The notes: generated by a model from the sequence alone, not told the origin. Counted from the first letter of the stretch, positions 1-11,124 are shown. The stretch: DNA of 36,877 bases from Bacteroidota bacterium (GCA_023417785.1 JAEZEH010000056.1:1-36877); one strand, 5' to 3'. Numbers and translations: made by a program.

Positions 1-3000
1 GAAAGCTGAATTATATATCCGTGATCGGATATATGCAGCTGAGACCGGAGTTCTACTAGCAACCGGAAATGGTGACTGGGACCTGGACATAACTTCGGGA
101 CCGGTAGCTGTTGACGTGATCAAGGGTGACGGCGGTAAAATGGAATTGGTTTGTGGAACAAAGATTTACTCTATACCAAACCTCTCCAACAGAACACCCG
201 CTACGCCAGCCACGCTCACACTGGCACGCGACATGAATACCCTTGATCCGGCTATCAAAGCTTACGTCAAGCTTTCAACCGATCCGGTGGAATATGGCGA
301 AGATACTCATAGCATGTGCAGCGTGGCCGACGTAGACAACGACGGTACCGTCGATGTCATCATTTCGGGAGCGCTCAACTCAGTCACCGGAAAGACGGCA
401 GTGTTTTACTGGAATGTCGCCAAGAATAAAGTATCCTATTTCATTGCTCCCGACGCCGCATATCCCAATGGTTGGCCGTGGGGCACCGGAAGGGTCAACC
501 TTATTGACTCAGACAATGACCACCTTCTTGACATGTTTTTTGTTGCTGGAAGTACCTTATTCCGCGTCGAGACCGTTGGCGACTCCTTCCATCCTGATAT
601 AAACACCAACGGCGGCGTTTACAGCACTTATGTAACCACGCGAACGATCAACGACTCAAGGTCCGGGGTACTAACGGTGACGTTATATGATTTCAATAAT
701 GACGGTCAATTCGAACTGGTTTACCGGGACTCGCAGGAACTGGTCGTTGTGGACTCGGAAACTATGCAGACCAAGTATTGGTCGGCAACCTGCCAATCAC
801 ATACGTATACTGAAGGACCGGTTATTGCCGACGTAAACGGCGACGGTGCAACAGACATTTGCGTGGCCTGTAACCGGAACAACTCCTTCGACATTCAGGA
901 CGGGATTCAGCAACAGGCTCTTGGTGAATTGAGGCTGTTCTTTTCATCTACAAATGCATGGCTTCCAACCCGCAAAGTCTGGAATCAGCCCGGGTATTTT
1001 GTGATCAACATCAATGATAACCTCACGCTTCCCTTTCCGCAATACGATCAGACAACCGTATTCAGCGAAGGAACTTGTGAGTCTAATGGCCTGAGTGGGC
1101 CGCAACGCCCGTTAAATACGTTCCTCAACCAGTTACCGTATATCAGCGCCAGCGGATGTCCCGTTTTTCCAAGTCCGGATTTAACTTTCTACGGCGACGA
1201 CCCTGCACAGCCGGGAGTCGACACAAACGGCGACGGTCAGATTCAGCCATCAGTCATAGTCATCCCGCCGATCTGCGGAAACACCAACGTGAGTGTGCAG
1301 TTCAACGTTATTAATAGCGGACTTCTGCCAATCACAGCCTCGGTGCCAGTAAGTTTTTACAACGGTAATCCTACGCTGGGACCGACATCCAGCACTCTCT
1401 TACACACAACAACGCTGAATCTTAGTCTACCCGTCGGCGTAACGACACTTACGGCTCCCGTAACATTTAACGGCCCCGGCAGCGAGTTCGATATGTACAT
1501 CGTGTTGAACAATACAGGATTTCCAGTGCCTGCATCAGGGCAGAGCGAAACGGATTGTGATCTTGAAAATAACATTCAGCAGGTTCTCGTCACTCCTACT
1601 CCATTTTCGGCAACGGCCATGACCGTTCAGGATAATACTGTTTGCGTTCCAACAGATATGATTGGTGAAGTAAAGGTGGATAAGATATTCAAAGGGACCA
1701 CCGAAGTAACGGACTGGAGTCAGTACAATTTCCAATGGTATGACGGATCGGCGGCTGGTCCTCACACGATCCGAACCGGAGCCACAAACTATAATTTACA
1801 GGGACTTGCGGCCGGAACGTATACGGTGATTGCAACGCACAAAACCATTGGGTGTAACAGCGCTCCCGTCGATGCTGTCGTCGTCGACAACGTCCTCACA
1901 GTTCCCTACACCCTTAACAAAATTTCAGATCAAACCCAGTGTACACCATTTGATGGCGCACTGGAACTCGATTTCAACAGAGCTGACCTTACCGGCGTTT
2001 CCATTGTATGGCGCGATGCTAATTCCAACGAAATAGTAGCGGAAAACGTGACAAGTATAACCGGATTGAAAGGCGACATTCTGTATCAGGTAACCGTTTC
2101 GCGGGGAACGTGTTCATCCTCCCAGTTTCAGCCCCTTACGGCTCCCACCTACCCACGAGGCGTAGCCCTTCACATCCGGGATGTAATGAACTGCCTCAAC
2201 CCGGAAAGTGGAAAGGTTTCCGCCCGCGCAATAATTACCGATGAACTTGGAAACGACATTCATGATCCTGATACAACGGCCACGAAATATCAGTTCACGT
2301 GGTACAACTTCGTGAACGGAACCCGACAAAGCCCCCTCCCGAATCAACCCACCGAGGGTCCTTCGGCATGGAATCTACCCATCGGCTCATACGAAGTTGT
2401 TGTCACAAACCTGTTGACAAATTGTACTTCAGTAGATCCGGTTCCTTTCGTCACGGTGAATGAGGGTTTCACATTGCCAACTGCACAGGTTGACAGGCTC
2501 AGGCCTCAAACTTCATGCGACCCGGAAGACGGCAACGCGGCTCTGCGGGGCGTTGCCCTTGAAAACGGCACACCGGCAACGGATCAAAACCAGTATCATT
2601 TCTATTGGTATGAGGGTCAGAATACGATAACGCGGTTGCGTGATCCCGCTAATACTGAAATCGACAATCCGATTCTCGACGATGTTGCAGGTGGCGTTAA
2701 AGGCGGGGGACTTGCGTATACCGTTCAGGTTGTCCACCGTGAAACCGGATGTGCAGCGACGGCGTTCAATACAGCTGAAGAAATTATCAATTACCCAATC
2801 GTTTCACTCGACTCACTCAACAACGACATTTGTCCAAATGATTTAGCCATTCCGTTTACCGGACAAGTGAATGCTACGGTGACTTTCGCAGGCCAGGCTG
2901 TCTCCGATTTTACAAATTATACATTCAAGTGGTACAACGGATCAATGGTGGACGAAGCGCAACGCGTTCCGGATGCGGCTTCGTTGCAACAGCTTGTGAA

Positions 3001-6000
3001 CCTCGCCGGTGGGCTTTACACACTTCAGGTTGAAGAAACCGCGCTGAAGTGTCCCTCAGTTCCCGTTCCGATCCAGGTTCTGGACGTACTGAGTTACCCC
3101 GTGTTAACGCAAGGTGTTACAGGGTCAACAAACTGTACCACACCTCCTACCCCAGACGGAAACGCATTCGTTGCCACGGTTGACGGAACTACGGTTCCTT
3201 CAACAGGTAACCTTTCACCATACACGTTCAAATGGTACAATGGATCAACAGTAACTCCGGCGAACGAAATTACAGGCACCGGCAACCTTGGTTTCCTTGC
3301 GCAATTACAAGGTTCGAACGATCCAACACTGGCTAATTACACTGTTGCAGTTAGCAACGCCAAGGGCTGCGCAAGTACACTAACGATCCACGTCCCGGAT
3401 AACCGCGAATTACCCCTCCTTGAGCTGACCCCCTCCCCGAACGCAAACTGCGCCGAGGGCAACGGGGTTCTCTTCACAGGAAAAGTTGATGCCATAATCA
3501 CCAATCAGAAAGGTTCAATTGATGACTACGCGTTTTCCTGGACAAATGCCACACTTGGCAATCGTGACGCGGATGGTGCAGCCGGAGCGGTATGGAATAA
3601 TTTATCGGCAGGATCCTATTCCGTGCGCGTGTTGCACAAAGTTTCGGGCTGCGAATCGCCATTGAGCAATGCCATTGTTACAGACGAACTTGTCCTCCCT
3701 GTTATTGACGCTGTTGCAAATGGTTCAACGAATTGTGCGCCATTCAAACCGGGTAATGGCAGCGTTGCCGCCGAACAGGTAGACGGCACACTTGCAACTT
3801 CCGTCCTGAGTGATTATTCCTTCCAGTGGTTCACCGGGTCAGATACGGATGGTGCGATTCTCACCACCCAATACGCATCAACAGCAACAATCCAGGGCGC
3901 GCCGGATGCATTCTATACAGTTCGCGTGACTAAGCTTTCCAACAACTGTGCGAATACGGCAACAATCCAGGTCCCCGATATCAGCGCCAGGCCGATCATT
4001 ACTCTGGGTCAGGATCCAAACGTTAATTGTGAAAACTTCAACGGCGCCGCCTATGTGACGGGCATTACCTACAAAGGAAATCCGTATACCAATATTGCTA
4101 ACGTTCAGTACGCCTGGTTTGACGGATCCGGAATCACGTCACCACGGAATCCTCAGGTCAATATGCAAAGACTAGAAAGCCTCGAAGGTGGTATGTTCTA
4201 TTCTGCGACGGTCACCATGGTCGACGAAGGTTGCACATCCGATTATGTAGCTATTGAAGTCGGAAATGGCATCGTCTACCCGGACGTCAATACTTCGATT
4301 ACCGCCAGCATGAATTGTCCCGGGGGCGTTCCTGACGGTAGTGCTTCCGTTGCAGGTGTATCACCCGCGGGTAGCTACGAATACCGCTGGTATGCCGGAA
4401 GTTCTGCAGGGTCTGTCGGTACGGAACTCAATGACAACACGGCTGACGTTGATATCTCTGACCTACAGGGAGGAGCGACTGCTTATTTTACCGTTGAAGC
4501 AAAGAATACGGCGACATTCTGCGCGCGCACCGAAACCGTTCTGATTCCCGATCAAAGTGTGCTTCCTTCAACTGCACTTAGTCCGACCGATAACCCTAAC
4601 TGCCCTGTATTTCCTGATGGAACAGTTAATCCGGCAGCTGGACGAGTTGACGTTACAACTGTGACGTATAACGGGAACGTGATCGCTGCCCCTTACGATG
4701 GCTTTACGTTCATCTGGTCAGGCACCGGATCTCCCGCCGAAGCTGCTAACATTCCGACATTGGCGCAACTGGCCGCTGGTACATACAGCCTGCAAATCAA
4801 ACATGTCCAGCGGAATTGTGTTTCTGATCCGGTTTCAGCATCGGTTCTCGACGCGCAGGTTTTCCCTGACGTTTCTACGATACTCACCCCGCAGACTTCG
4901 TGCGACGATGTCAACCACCCGAATGGCGCAGTCGCCGCCACGGTAACAGGCGGTCCCGTTGGTTTTGAAACGGTCTGGTTCCGTGGAATCGGCATCGGTG
5001 GAACTATGCTCACCGAGGTGTCCGAAGGCGTGATTACCCAGTTGCGGAGTGATGATTATACTGTTCGTGTGCATAACATCACGACGGCTTGTACCACTAC
5101 CGAGACAGTGTTGGTTCCGAATAACATTACGCTACCGGAGTTATCATGGGCTAACTTATCGCCGATGACAAGATGTGATAATCCTAACGGGGACGCTACT
5201 CCTTCGGTGGCAAATGTTGTCACCCCTGACACAGACTTCACCCTATACTACATATTTACTCCCGAGGGTCAAACGTATCCTGCTGATCCCTCCGTAATCA
5301 GAACGACCGGTACTCAACGCCCGGGTACAACGGCAGGCCCGCAGGCAGTTATTGATCAGCTTAGTCCTGGATACGTTACTGCCCTTGTACGTGATAATAT
5401 AAATCATTGCGAATCAGATCCGCTGACGGTCCAGATCGAAAACGCAACTATCGATGTGGTTTATAACCTTGGCGCCAAATATAAGGCGGGATTGTGCTCC
5501 ACAAGCGGTGGCGGGGGAATTGATATGAGCGTAACAGGGGGTGTTGGCCCTTTCCAATATCATTGGTATGAAGGTACCCCAGCGAATACAGATATTAACT
5601 TTTACAATAATCCTCCAGACATCAGTCCCGCTCTACAGGTTAACACTGACATCACGAATCCAAATCTTGGCAACCCGAACGGTACTCCTGCCGCAGGAGT
5701 CAAGGCTGGTGTCTACACATTTGTTGTGAAAGACCAGGGCAATGGTTGTGGTGCATACGTCATTGAAAGTGTGCCATTGCTTGAGTCACCGGAATTCGAT
5801 GTCACCAAGGTGGATGTAACAACGTGCGATGATCCCGGCAATGGTATCATCAACGTTGAAGTTACACAGGCTGCAGGTAGCCCCGACTCCGGACCTTTTG
5901 AGATTCAGATTTTCAGTGGAATCAATGATGCCACCACAAGTTTGATAAGCCAGTCAGGCGAAAGTTTTACAGTAAACTTGCCGGGCTTAATGAATGGTGA

Positions 6001-9000
6001 GTATTATGTCAAGCTTATTGATCATACGATGAGCGGAGGAATAGCCATTAATGAAGCTTGTCCTCTGGGTAAAGGCATTATCCTTGATCAGGAAGCTTTC
6101 GGTCCCGTGGTAAATCTTTCACTTGACCAACCCAACACGTCATGCGATCCGGCAAATCTTGGTGATGGTATAGTCACGGTGCTCGCGACTGCGCAGCCAC
6201 AGGATCAGACAATGCCAGACTATGAAATCTCAGCCATTGACCCGCTGGCAATCGGATTCACTACGCCGCATCCTATCGCCGCAGGGGCCGGAGAACAAGT
6301 TGGTGGATTCGGAACAGGAACCTACCAGATCACCGTTCGGGATATAAACACCAGGTGTCTCACAGAAGCCTTTATAATGGTGCCCGATCGTCCGCAGATA
6401 CCCGAGGGGCTGAACGTAGCCGTTACCCCTGACAGTTACTGCGCTCCAGCATCCAATGGACGGATTCAGGTTACGGGTGTAGCTCCGGGGAATGTTGGTG
6501 ATTATGAATTCACCTGGTACGACAACGCCGACCTTACAACCGCGCTGTACGGACAGCATGCGGACAACTTCTACGATAATACCAAGTCAGGCTGGAAGTT
6601 CGGCCCGATTCCTGGTTTTGGAAATGGAACTCAAACATACTATGTGCGTGGCGTAAAAGTCAACGGTCCCGGGGAAGGTTGTCCTACTCCGATTGTTATG
6701 GCGGTGGTCAACGATACGCATATTGCTCCTGTTCCTGCTCTTACTGCCAGACCGAACACATCATGTATACCTGGTGTCAATGAAGGAATTGTCACGCTGC
6801 TGGCCAGCACTCCTTCAACAGACGCTGCCGTGCAGAGTGCTACCTATGAGTACGTATTTAACAATGGTCCGGCTCAACCCGGAATGAATGGAACAACTGC
6901 CGAAACGTATGCCAGTCTGTCGGACAACACCGGCGTGGCGTATCCGGTTGTGGTGATGAATGAAACCAACTATTGTATCGCAGCAACAGCTGTAACTGTG
7001 CAATCGGCTCAGTTTAGCTTCAACATCACACAAAATACCGTAGCCCACCAGTTGATCTGTAACAATGACGGTGACATCGAGGTAACGCAGATCGTGCTCA
7101 ACCGGTCACTCACCAGCGAGCCGAATGTTACTTACGGTGCATCACTGACTGACGACTTCGATTTTACATGGTTCAAAGCCCCGGCGGGTAGCCCTGGTTC
7201 TTATGATAGCAATAGTCCGTTACAGGATAACACGGCGGCAAACATTGTCACCGAATCCCTTTCTTCGGGTACTAATCCCGGCCAGTTCCCGGGTATGGAG
7301 GCGGGATCGTATTACGTGATCGCTACACGCAAGCCGACTGCACCTGGAGCGGGATGTGCTACACCACCTTACCGTGTAGATGTATTCGACCAGCACGTGA
7401 ATCCAACTGTGGCGCTAACTCCATTCACCAACACATCGTGTGATCCGGATCCAGTGAACGCGGAAGGTAGCATCGTCGTTCGGGTAACCGCTGACGCTAC
7501 TGCAGTACCTGGTCCATTTACTTATGAATACAACTGGACCTCTGGCAATGTGAGCATGCCGTACCCGAATGTTAACGACGGCGACGGCAGCAGCTCCGAC
7601 AACGATAATGATAATCCGATCGACCTCGTCGACGGCATTTATTCGCTGACGGTTACCAATTTACAAACAGGATGCGAGGTCGCGGCAACAACAACGGTAA
7701 CAAAAAATGAAACACCAGTGTTCCTTACAGAAGCGGAGTCACTGCCTCAGGAAATATGCGATAATAGCGGGTCTGTCGAGGTCAAAAAAATTGAGGTCAT
7801 GTATCCCGATCCAAATATCGGTGTCCAACCCGCACCCCTCCCCGACTTCACTTACACCTGGACACGAGATGGCGTCGAGATCGTACAAAGCAACAATGTT
7901 CTGCTAGACGTCAATGCTTACGCGGATATTGAAGCCGGCACATACTACGTGACCGCTACACGTTCCGGGAATACCGATGGCGGACCTGGATTCGGTTGTT
8001 CATCCGCACCGTATCGGGTGGATATCCTTGAACGCATAAAATATCCAAATATCACTGTGGTGCCTTTCGCAAATTCGGCCTGCGCGGACGATGCAAACTT
8101 CTTCGAAGGTAGTGCATCAATCACTATCCAGGAGACCGGGGTCGGCGCTGGTGCCACTTACGAGTATACATGGAGTGCCGGGGATCCGTCTAATACCAGT
8201 CTTGTTCTTACGCAAAATCCGAAACCTACTGGATTGGGTAATGTCGATCTTCAAGCCGGATTGCGCGACGACAATTATTCAATTGATGTGTTCAACCCCA
8301 TCACGGGTTGCATCGTCACAGCTCAAACCAGTATCATTAAGACGGCGATCCCCGTGGTTATCACGGAAGCCGGCAGCACACCAAAACCCATCTGTCTTCC
8401 CAGCGGTAGTGCTTTCGTAACACGCGTGATCGTAGGCGGTGCCGAAGATCCGAACTTTAACAACTTCGACTTCAGTTGGTCTGAAGGTACATTAGACAAC
8501 TTGATCGTCAGTAATCAACAAGGCATTGCCACCCTTGACAATGTCAGCTACAATTCAATTGGTCAGGCAAGTCTCACTTATTACGTTTCCGCAGTACGTC
8601 GCATAGACGCGGTAAATCCGGATAACTCTCCTGCTATTGGCCGCGGCTGTTCATCGCCTCCGGTGATGGTCACTATTCAGGATCAAAGCCGAACTCCGGC
8701 GGCAACCTTCCAAACAGCTCAAAACACCAGCTGTAACGACCTCAGTCCGAATGGAAGTATCCGCGCAACGGCTAGTGATCCCAGTGGTTCGACTAACTTT
8801 GATTTTACATGGACACTGAATGGTGGGGCAATTCCACCAACATTGATCGCAGTAGACAATGGAGTTGAAAACGGATGGAACAGAATTCCTGAAGGCTTAT
8901 ATGCGGTGAACGTCTATAATGTCGACACCGGCTGTGACATTGATTTACTGATGCCGGTAGAACTGAATCAACGCGCAAGCTTCCCGAACATAATCGAGGT

Positions 9001-11071
9001 TGTGCCTACTTCTCCCATTGACTGTAATAATTCAGGATCAGCCCTTGTAACACGGATCTATATTGGGAACGAAGAGAACGCCGAAATACCAGGTAGCGAT
9101 TCCCGATTTACATACACGTGGTACACGGCCTATACCGACGCTGCAACGAACGCGCCTATTGGTGGTCAGATCGAAGAACACTTAAACAACGTAGGGCCAG
9201 GAAAATACTTTGTAACAGTAATGGATACGTTCGAAGACCGGAACTGTCCCTCAGGACCGAACCAGGTTGAAATCGACGATCCGATTGAAAACTATCCGGT
9301 TCCGGTAATAACAGAGTCTTTACCTCAGATAAGCTGCAGACCCGACGAAGGAACAGCTCAGCTTATCGCCTCTGCCGATGGCGGCAACACGGGTAATCCG
9401 TACATCTTCTCGTGGTACCGGGGGCTGGGTGCCGCCGATGGCAACGAATTGCTTGACGGTAACAACGTACAGTATACTGGCAGTATGCTCGATAACGTTG
9501 ATGACGGCCATTACTCGGTGAGGGTTTATAACAGCGTAACGAATTGTATCGCCGAAACATACTACATTATAGAAAACAAGCACGCGCTTTTTTATCCTCA
9601 ATTAATGCTTTCCACAGGGCCGCGTACAAACTGCGTTGATCCTGACGGCGTTCTCGAGGTAAAAGAAGTTGGGTTTACGTACCTCAATACGACAGACGCG
9701 GCTCAGCCAAACTACTATCGATTTGCCCCTAATTTCAGCGCTGACTACGTGCTGAGCCCCATGGATCAGGCGGGAACTTCATTCGACAACGACATGACCC
9801 CTGCACAGGGATTCGATCAGCTTGCCAACAGGACCTGGGTAGCCACAAATCTGGATGCATTCGATGTATACACAGTAAAAGTAACTGATGAAAGCACGGG
9901 ATGTTTTGTAATCGATGAGATCCGGATCCCGGACAAGCGTGAGAATCCGATTGTGGCTATTCAGATTGATAATCCGTTGATCAATTGTTATTCCGCTCAA
10001 CCCAATGGCCAGCTTACGGCCATCACTGACGGCGGAAAACCTGCCAGTGGATACGAGTTCTTCTGGCATGCCGGTACGACAGCATCCGGAACACCGATCG
10101 GAACCAATGACAAACTCATAGGGGTGGGTACGGAGAACAATAATCCCGACCTGTGGTTTACGGTTCGTGTTGTCAATCGACTCACGCAATGCGAAGCTGA
10201 ACTATCACAAGAACTGCCAGACCAACGTGTCCCGGGTGAGGCACCGACAGCTTACACGGTCCAGGACGACAGTCGATGCGATATCGATGACGGATGGGTA
10301 ACGGCACATGTTAATAATATCACGTTCACCCATAACTTCTACTGGTTTAACGGCAACGTTACTTCAAACAAGAGCGAAACGGAACTGTTACAGGCGAACA
10401 ACACCGAGGCTGACTACCGTGACATCGGCGCCAACTTCTATACAGTGTATGCGCAGAACAGGGAGACCGGATGTATTTCGGTGCCGATAGTGACCGAGGT
10501 CAAAGACATCACGGTAATTCCGCAGCTGATCTTTGAAACAACGGCATCTTATTGTGAAGATGTTCCATACGATCTGGGAGGGGGACGAGGTAATGGTACA
10601 ATCACGCTAACACTGGACCCGGCTGATGTTGTTTCGGATGAAATCCTTTGGGTGGCAGACGAAACCGGGCACGACGCTGGTACCGGTAATTACATCACAG
10701 GGCTGTTCCCCGGGTGGTATACGGTAGACGTCACAACTACGAAAGGCTGCGTGAATACAGGCAGAACGGAAGTGCCAACCGATATCCGGAACTACAACCT
10801 GGTGACGCGGAATAACGATGGAAAGAATGATACCTGGATCATCGACTGTATCTCCAGGTTCCCGACGAACAATGTGAAGATCTTCAACCGCTCCGGTGTA
10901 CTGGTATATGAAGCTGACGGATACGATAATGCAAATGAAGTGTTCCAGGGAATCGGTAAACGTGGCGTGTACATGGCCGGGAATGAGCTACCTGTAGGAA
11001 CCTACTTCTACATCATCGATAAACGTGATGGCTCCAGACCACGTACGGGCTATCTGGAACTTGTAAAATAA
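1..11071 (+). CDS. Giant SprB-like surface adhesin, T9SS type B substrate (5' end missing)
   Basis: The reading frame is open from base 2 to the TAA at 11069-11071, so the gene begins left of the window; the GTG at 116 is only an internal codon. At least 3689 residues are present. In order: an FG-GAP/VCBS-like region with Asp-rich loops (DVDNDG near 330, DFNNDG near 691, DVNGDG near 830); a CARDB-like beta domain at about 1180-1590 with a DTNGDGQ loop; about 30 repeats of 90-120 residues (1600-10789), each with a Cys near its start, a central FxWYxG-like motif, an aromatic GxYxVxV strand and a second Cys; and a gliding-motility C-terminal domain. The cell-surface adhesin SprB of Flavobacterium has this general design, and the PorP/SprF-like gene follows 53 bp downstream. 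Export by T9SS and surface attachment are inferred from the sorting domain. The ligand cannot be read from the sequence. Confidence 0.88.
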   Translation, partial: KAELYIRDRIYAAETGVLLATGNGDWDLDITSGPVAVDVIKGDGGKMELVCGTKIYSIPNLSNRTPATPATLTLARDMNTLDPAIKAYVKLSTDPVEYGEDTHSMCSVADVDNDGTVDVIISGALNSVTGKTAVFYWNVAKNKVSYFIAPDAAYPNGWPWGTGRVNLIDSDNDHLLDMFFVAGSTLFRVETVGDSFHPDINTNGGVYSTYVTTRTINDSRSGVLTVTLYDFNNDGQFELVYRDSQELVVVDSETMQTKYWSATCQSHTYTEGPVIADVNGDGATDICVACNRNNSFDIQDGIQQQALGELRLFFSSTNAWLPTRKVWNQPGYFVININDNLTLPFPQYDQTTVFSEGTCESNGLSGPQRPLNTFLNQLPYISASGCPVFPSPDLTFYGDDPAQPGVDTNGDGQIQPSVIVIPPICGNTNVSVQFNVINSGLLPITASVPVSFYNGNPTLGPTSSTLLHTTTLNLSLPVGVTTLTAPVTFNGPGSEFDMYIVLNNTGFPVPASGQSETDCDLENNIQQVLVTPTPFSATAMTVQDNTVCVPTDMIGEVKVDKIFKGTTEVTDWSQYNFQWYDGSAAGPHTIRTGATNYNLQGLAAGTYTVIATHKTIGCNSAPVDAVVVDNVLTVPYTLNKISDQTQCTPFDGALELDFNRADLTGVSIVWRDANSNEIVAENVTSITGLKGDILYQVTVSRGTCSSSQFQPLTAPTYPRGVALHIRDVMNCLNPESGKVSARAIITDELGNDIHDPDTTATKYQFTWYNFVNGTRQSPLPNQPTEGPSAWNLPIGSYEVVVTNLLTNCTSVDPVPFVTVNEGFTLPTAQVDRLRPQTSCDPEDGNAALRGVALENGTPATDQNQYHFYWYEGQNTITRLRDPANTEIDNPILDDVAGGVKGGGLAYTVQVVHRETGCAATAFNTAEEIINYPIVSLDSLNNDICPNDLAIPFTGQVNATVTFAGQAVSDFTNYTFKWYNGSMVDEAQRVPDAASLQQLVNLAGGLYTLQVEETALKCPSVPVPIQVLDVLSYPVLTQGVTGSTNCTTPPTPDGNAFVATVDGTTVPSTGNLSPYTFKWYNGSTVTPANEITGTGNLGFLAQLQGSNDPTLANYTVAVSNAKGCASTLTIHVPDNRELPLLELTPSPNANCAEGNGVLFTGKVDAIITNQKGSIDDYAFSWTNATLGNRDADGAAGAVWNNLSAGSYSVRVLHKVSGCESPLSNAIVTDELVLPVIDAVANGSTNCAPFKPGNGSVAAEQVDGTLATSVLSDYSFQWFTGSDTDGAILTTQYASTATIQGAPDAFYTVRVTKLSNNCANTATIQVPDISARPIITLGQDPNVNCENFNGAAYVTGITYKGNPYTNIANVQYAWFDGSGITSPRNPQVNMQRLESLEGGMFYSATVTMVDEGCTSDYVAIEVGNGIVYPDVNTSITASMNCPGGVPDGSASVAGVSPAGSYEYRWYAGSSAGSVGTELNDNTADVDISDLQGGATAYFTVEAKNTATFCARTETVLIPDQSVLPSTALSPTDNPNCPVFPDGTVNPAAGRVDVTTVTYNGNVIAAPYDGFTFIWSGTGSPAEAANIPTLAQLAAGTYSLQIKHVQRNCVSDPVSASVLDAQVFPDVSTILTPQTSCDDVNHPNGAVAATVTGGPVGFETVWFRGIGIGGTMLTEVSEGVITQLRSDDYTVRVHNITTACTTTETVLVPNNITLPELSWANLSPMTRCDNPNGDATPSVANVVTPDTDFTLYYIFTPEGQTYPADPSVIRTTGTQRPGTTAGPQAVIDQLSPGYVTALVRDNINHCESDPLTVQIENATIDVVYNLGAKYKAGLCSTSGGGGIDMSVTGGVGPFQYHWYEGTPANTDINFYNNPPDISPALQVNTDITNPNLGNPNGTPAAGVKAGVYTFVVKDQGNGCGAYVIESVPLLESPEFDVTKVDVTTCDDPGNGIINVEVTQAAGSPDSGPFEIQIFSGINDATTSLISQSGESFTVNLPGLMNGEYYVKLIDHTMSGGIAINEACPLGKGIILDQEAFGPVVNLSLDQPNTSCDPANLGDGIVTVLATAQPQDQTMPDYEISAIDPLAIGFTTPHPIAAGAGEQVGGFGTGTYQITVRDINTRCLTEAFIMVPDRPQIPEGLNVAVTPDSYCAPASNGRIQVTGVAPGNVGDYEFTWYDNADLTTALYGQHADNFYDNTKSGWKFGPIPGFGNGTQTYYVRGVKVNGPGEGCPTPIVMAVVNDTHIAPVPALTARPNTSCIPGVNEGIVTLLASTPSTDAAVQSATYEYVFNNGPAQPGMNGTTAETYASLSDNTGVAYPVVVMNETNYCIAATAVTVQSAQFSFNITQNTVAHQLICNNDGDIEVTQIVLNRSLTSEPNVTYGASLTDDFDFTWFKAPAGSPGSYDSNSPLQDNTAANIVTESLSSGTNPGQFPGMEAGSYYVIATRKPTAPGAGCATPPYRVDVFDQHVNPTVALTPFTNTSCDPDPVNAEGSIVVRVTADATAVPGPFTYEYNWTSGNVSMPYPNVNDGDGSSSDNDNDNPIDLVDGIYSLTVTNLQTGCEVAATTTVTKNETPVFLTEAESLPQEICDNSGSVEVKKIEVMYPDPNIGVQPAPLPDFTYTWTRDGVEIVQSNNVLLDVNAYADIEAGTYYVTATRSGNTDGGPGFGCSSAPYRVDILERIKYPNITVVPFANSACADDANFFEGSASITIQETGVGAGATYEYTWSAGDPSNTSLVLTQNPKPTGLGNVDLQAGLRDDNYSIDVFNPITGCIVTAQTSIIKTAIPVVITEAGSTPKPICLPSGSAFVTRVIVGGAEDPNFNNFDFSWSEGTLDNLIVSNQQGIATLDNVSYNSIGQASLTYYVSAVRRIDAVNPDNSPAIGRGCSSPPVMVTIQDQSRTPAATFQTAQNTSCNDLSPNGSIRATASDPSGSTNFDFTWTLNGGAIPPTLIAVDNGVENGWNRIPEGLYAVNVYNVDTGCDIDLLMPVELNQRASFPNIIEVVPTSPIDCNNSGSALVTRIYIGNEENAEIPGSDSRFTYTWYTAYTDAATNAPIGGQIEEHLNNVGPGKYFVTVMDTFEDRNCPSGPNQVEIDDPIENYPVPVITESLPQISCRPDEGTAQLIASADGGNTGNPYIFSWYRGLGAADGNELLDGNNVQYTGSMLDNVDDGHYSVRVYNSVTNCIAETYYIIENKHALFYPQLMLSTGPRTNCVDPDGVLEVKEVGFTYLNTTDAAQPNYYRFAPNFSADYVLSPMDQAGTSFDNDMTPAQGFDQLANRTWVATNLDAFDVYTVKVTDESTGCFVIDEIRIPDKRENPIVAIQIDNPLINCYSAQPNGQLTAITDGGKPASGYEFFWHAGTTASGTPIGTNDKLIGVGTENNNPDLWFTVRVVNRLTQCEAELSQELPDQRVPGEAPTAYTVQDDSRCDIDDGWVTAHVNNITFTHNFYWFNGNVTSNKSETELLQANNTEADYRDIGANFYTVYAQNRETGCISVPIVTEVKDITVIPQLIFETTASYCEDVPYDLGGGRGNGTITLTLDPADVVSDEILWVADETGHDAGTGNYITGLFPGWYTVDVTTTKGCVNTGRTEVPTDIRNYNLVTRNNDGKNDTWIIDCISRFPTNNVKIFNRSGVLVYEADGYDNANEVFQGIGKRGVYMAGNELPVGTYFYIIDKRDGSRPRTGYLELVK
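1600..10789 (+). repeat. Tandem array of about 30 SprB-type two-cysteine repeats
   Basis: Protein-level repeats inside the giant adhesin. My count is 30 units. Each typically reads: short linker with Pro, T-x-x-x-x-C, N/D-G, beta strand, YxFxWY-x-G, variable loop, GxYxVxV, two to four residues, G-C, then a strand ending VxD. The paired cysteines may form one disulfide per unit (inference). The DNA copies are strongly diverged, so this is an old array and not a recent nucleotide duplication. Units from about 6092 to 9283 alternate between two subtypes (see findings). The unit at about 7390-7690 carries an extra Asp/Asn/Ser-rich loop at about 7571-7620. Confidence 0.85.
10790..11068 (+). other. 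T9SS type B sorting / gliding motility-associated C-terminal domain
   Basis: The last 93 residues begin NYNLVTRNNDGKNDTW and continue with NNVKIFNRSGVLVYEADGY, an ELPVGTYFYIID strand and a final GYLELVK. The NxDGxND loop, the KIFNRxG motif, the PxGTYFY motif and the terminal G-x-L-x-L-x-K are hallmarks of the CHU_C/TIGR04131-type domain. Known members direct secretion across the outer membrane by the type IX system. The usual TPNGDG start is replaced here by TRNNDG. Confidence 0.9.
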
Positions 11072-11124
11072 ATGAATGATCGTCTTTCGGTGCAGTAAGC
11101 CCGTCAGCGAACAGGACCTTTACA

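Noticed and set aside
9779..10189. Minus-strand ORF of 136 codons inside the adhesin
   Set aside because: Shadow frame within the conserved repeat array; no start context or recognisable domain.
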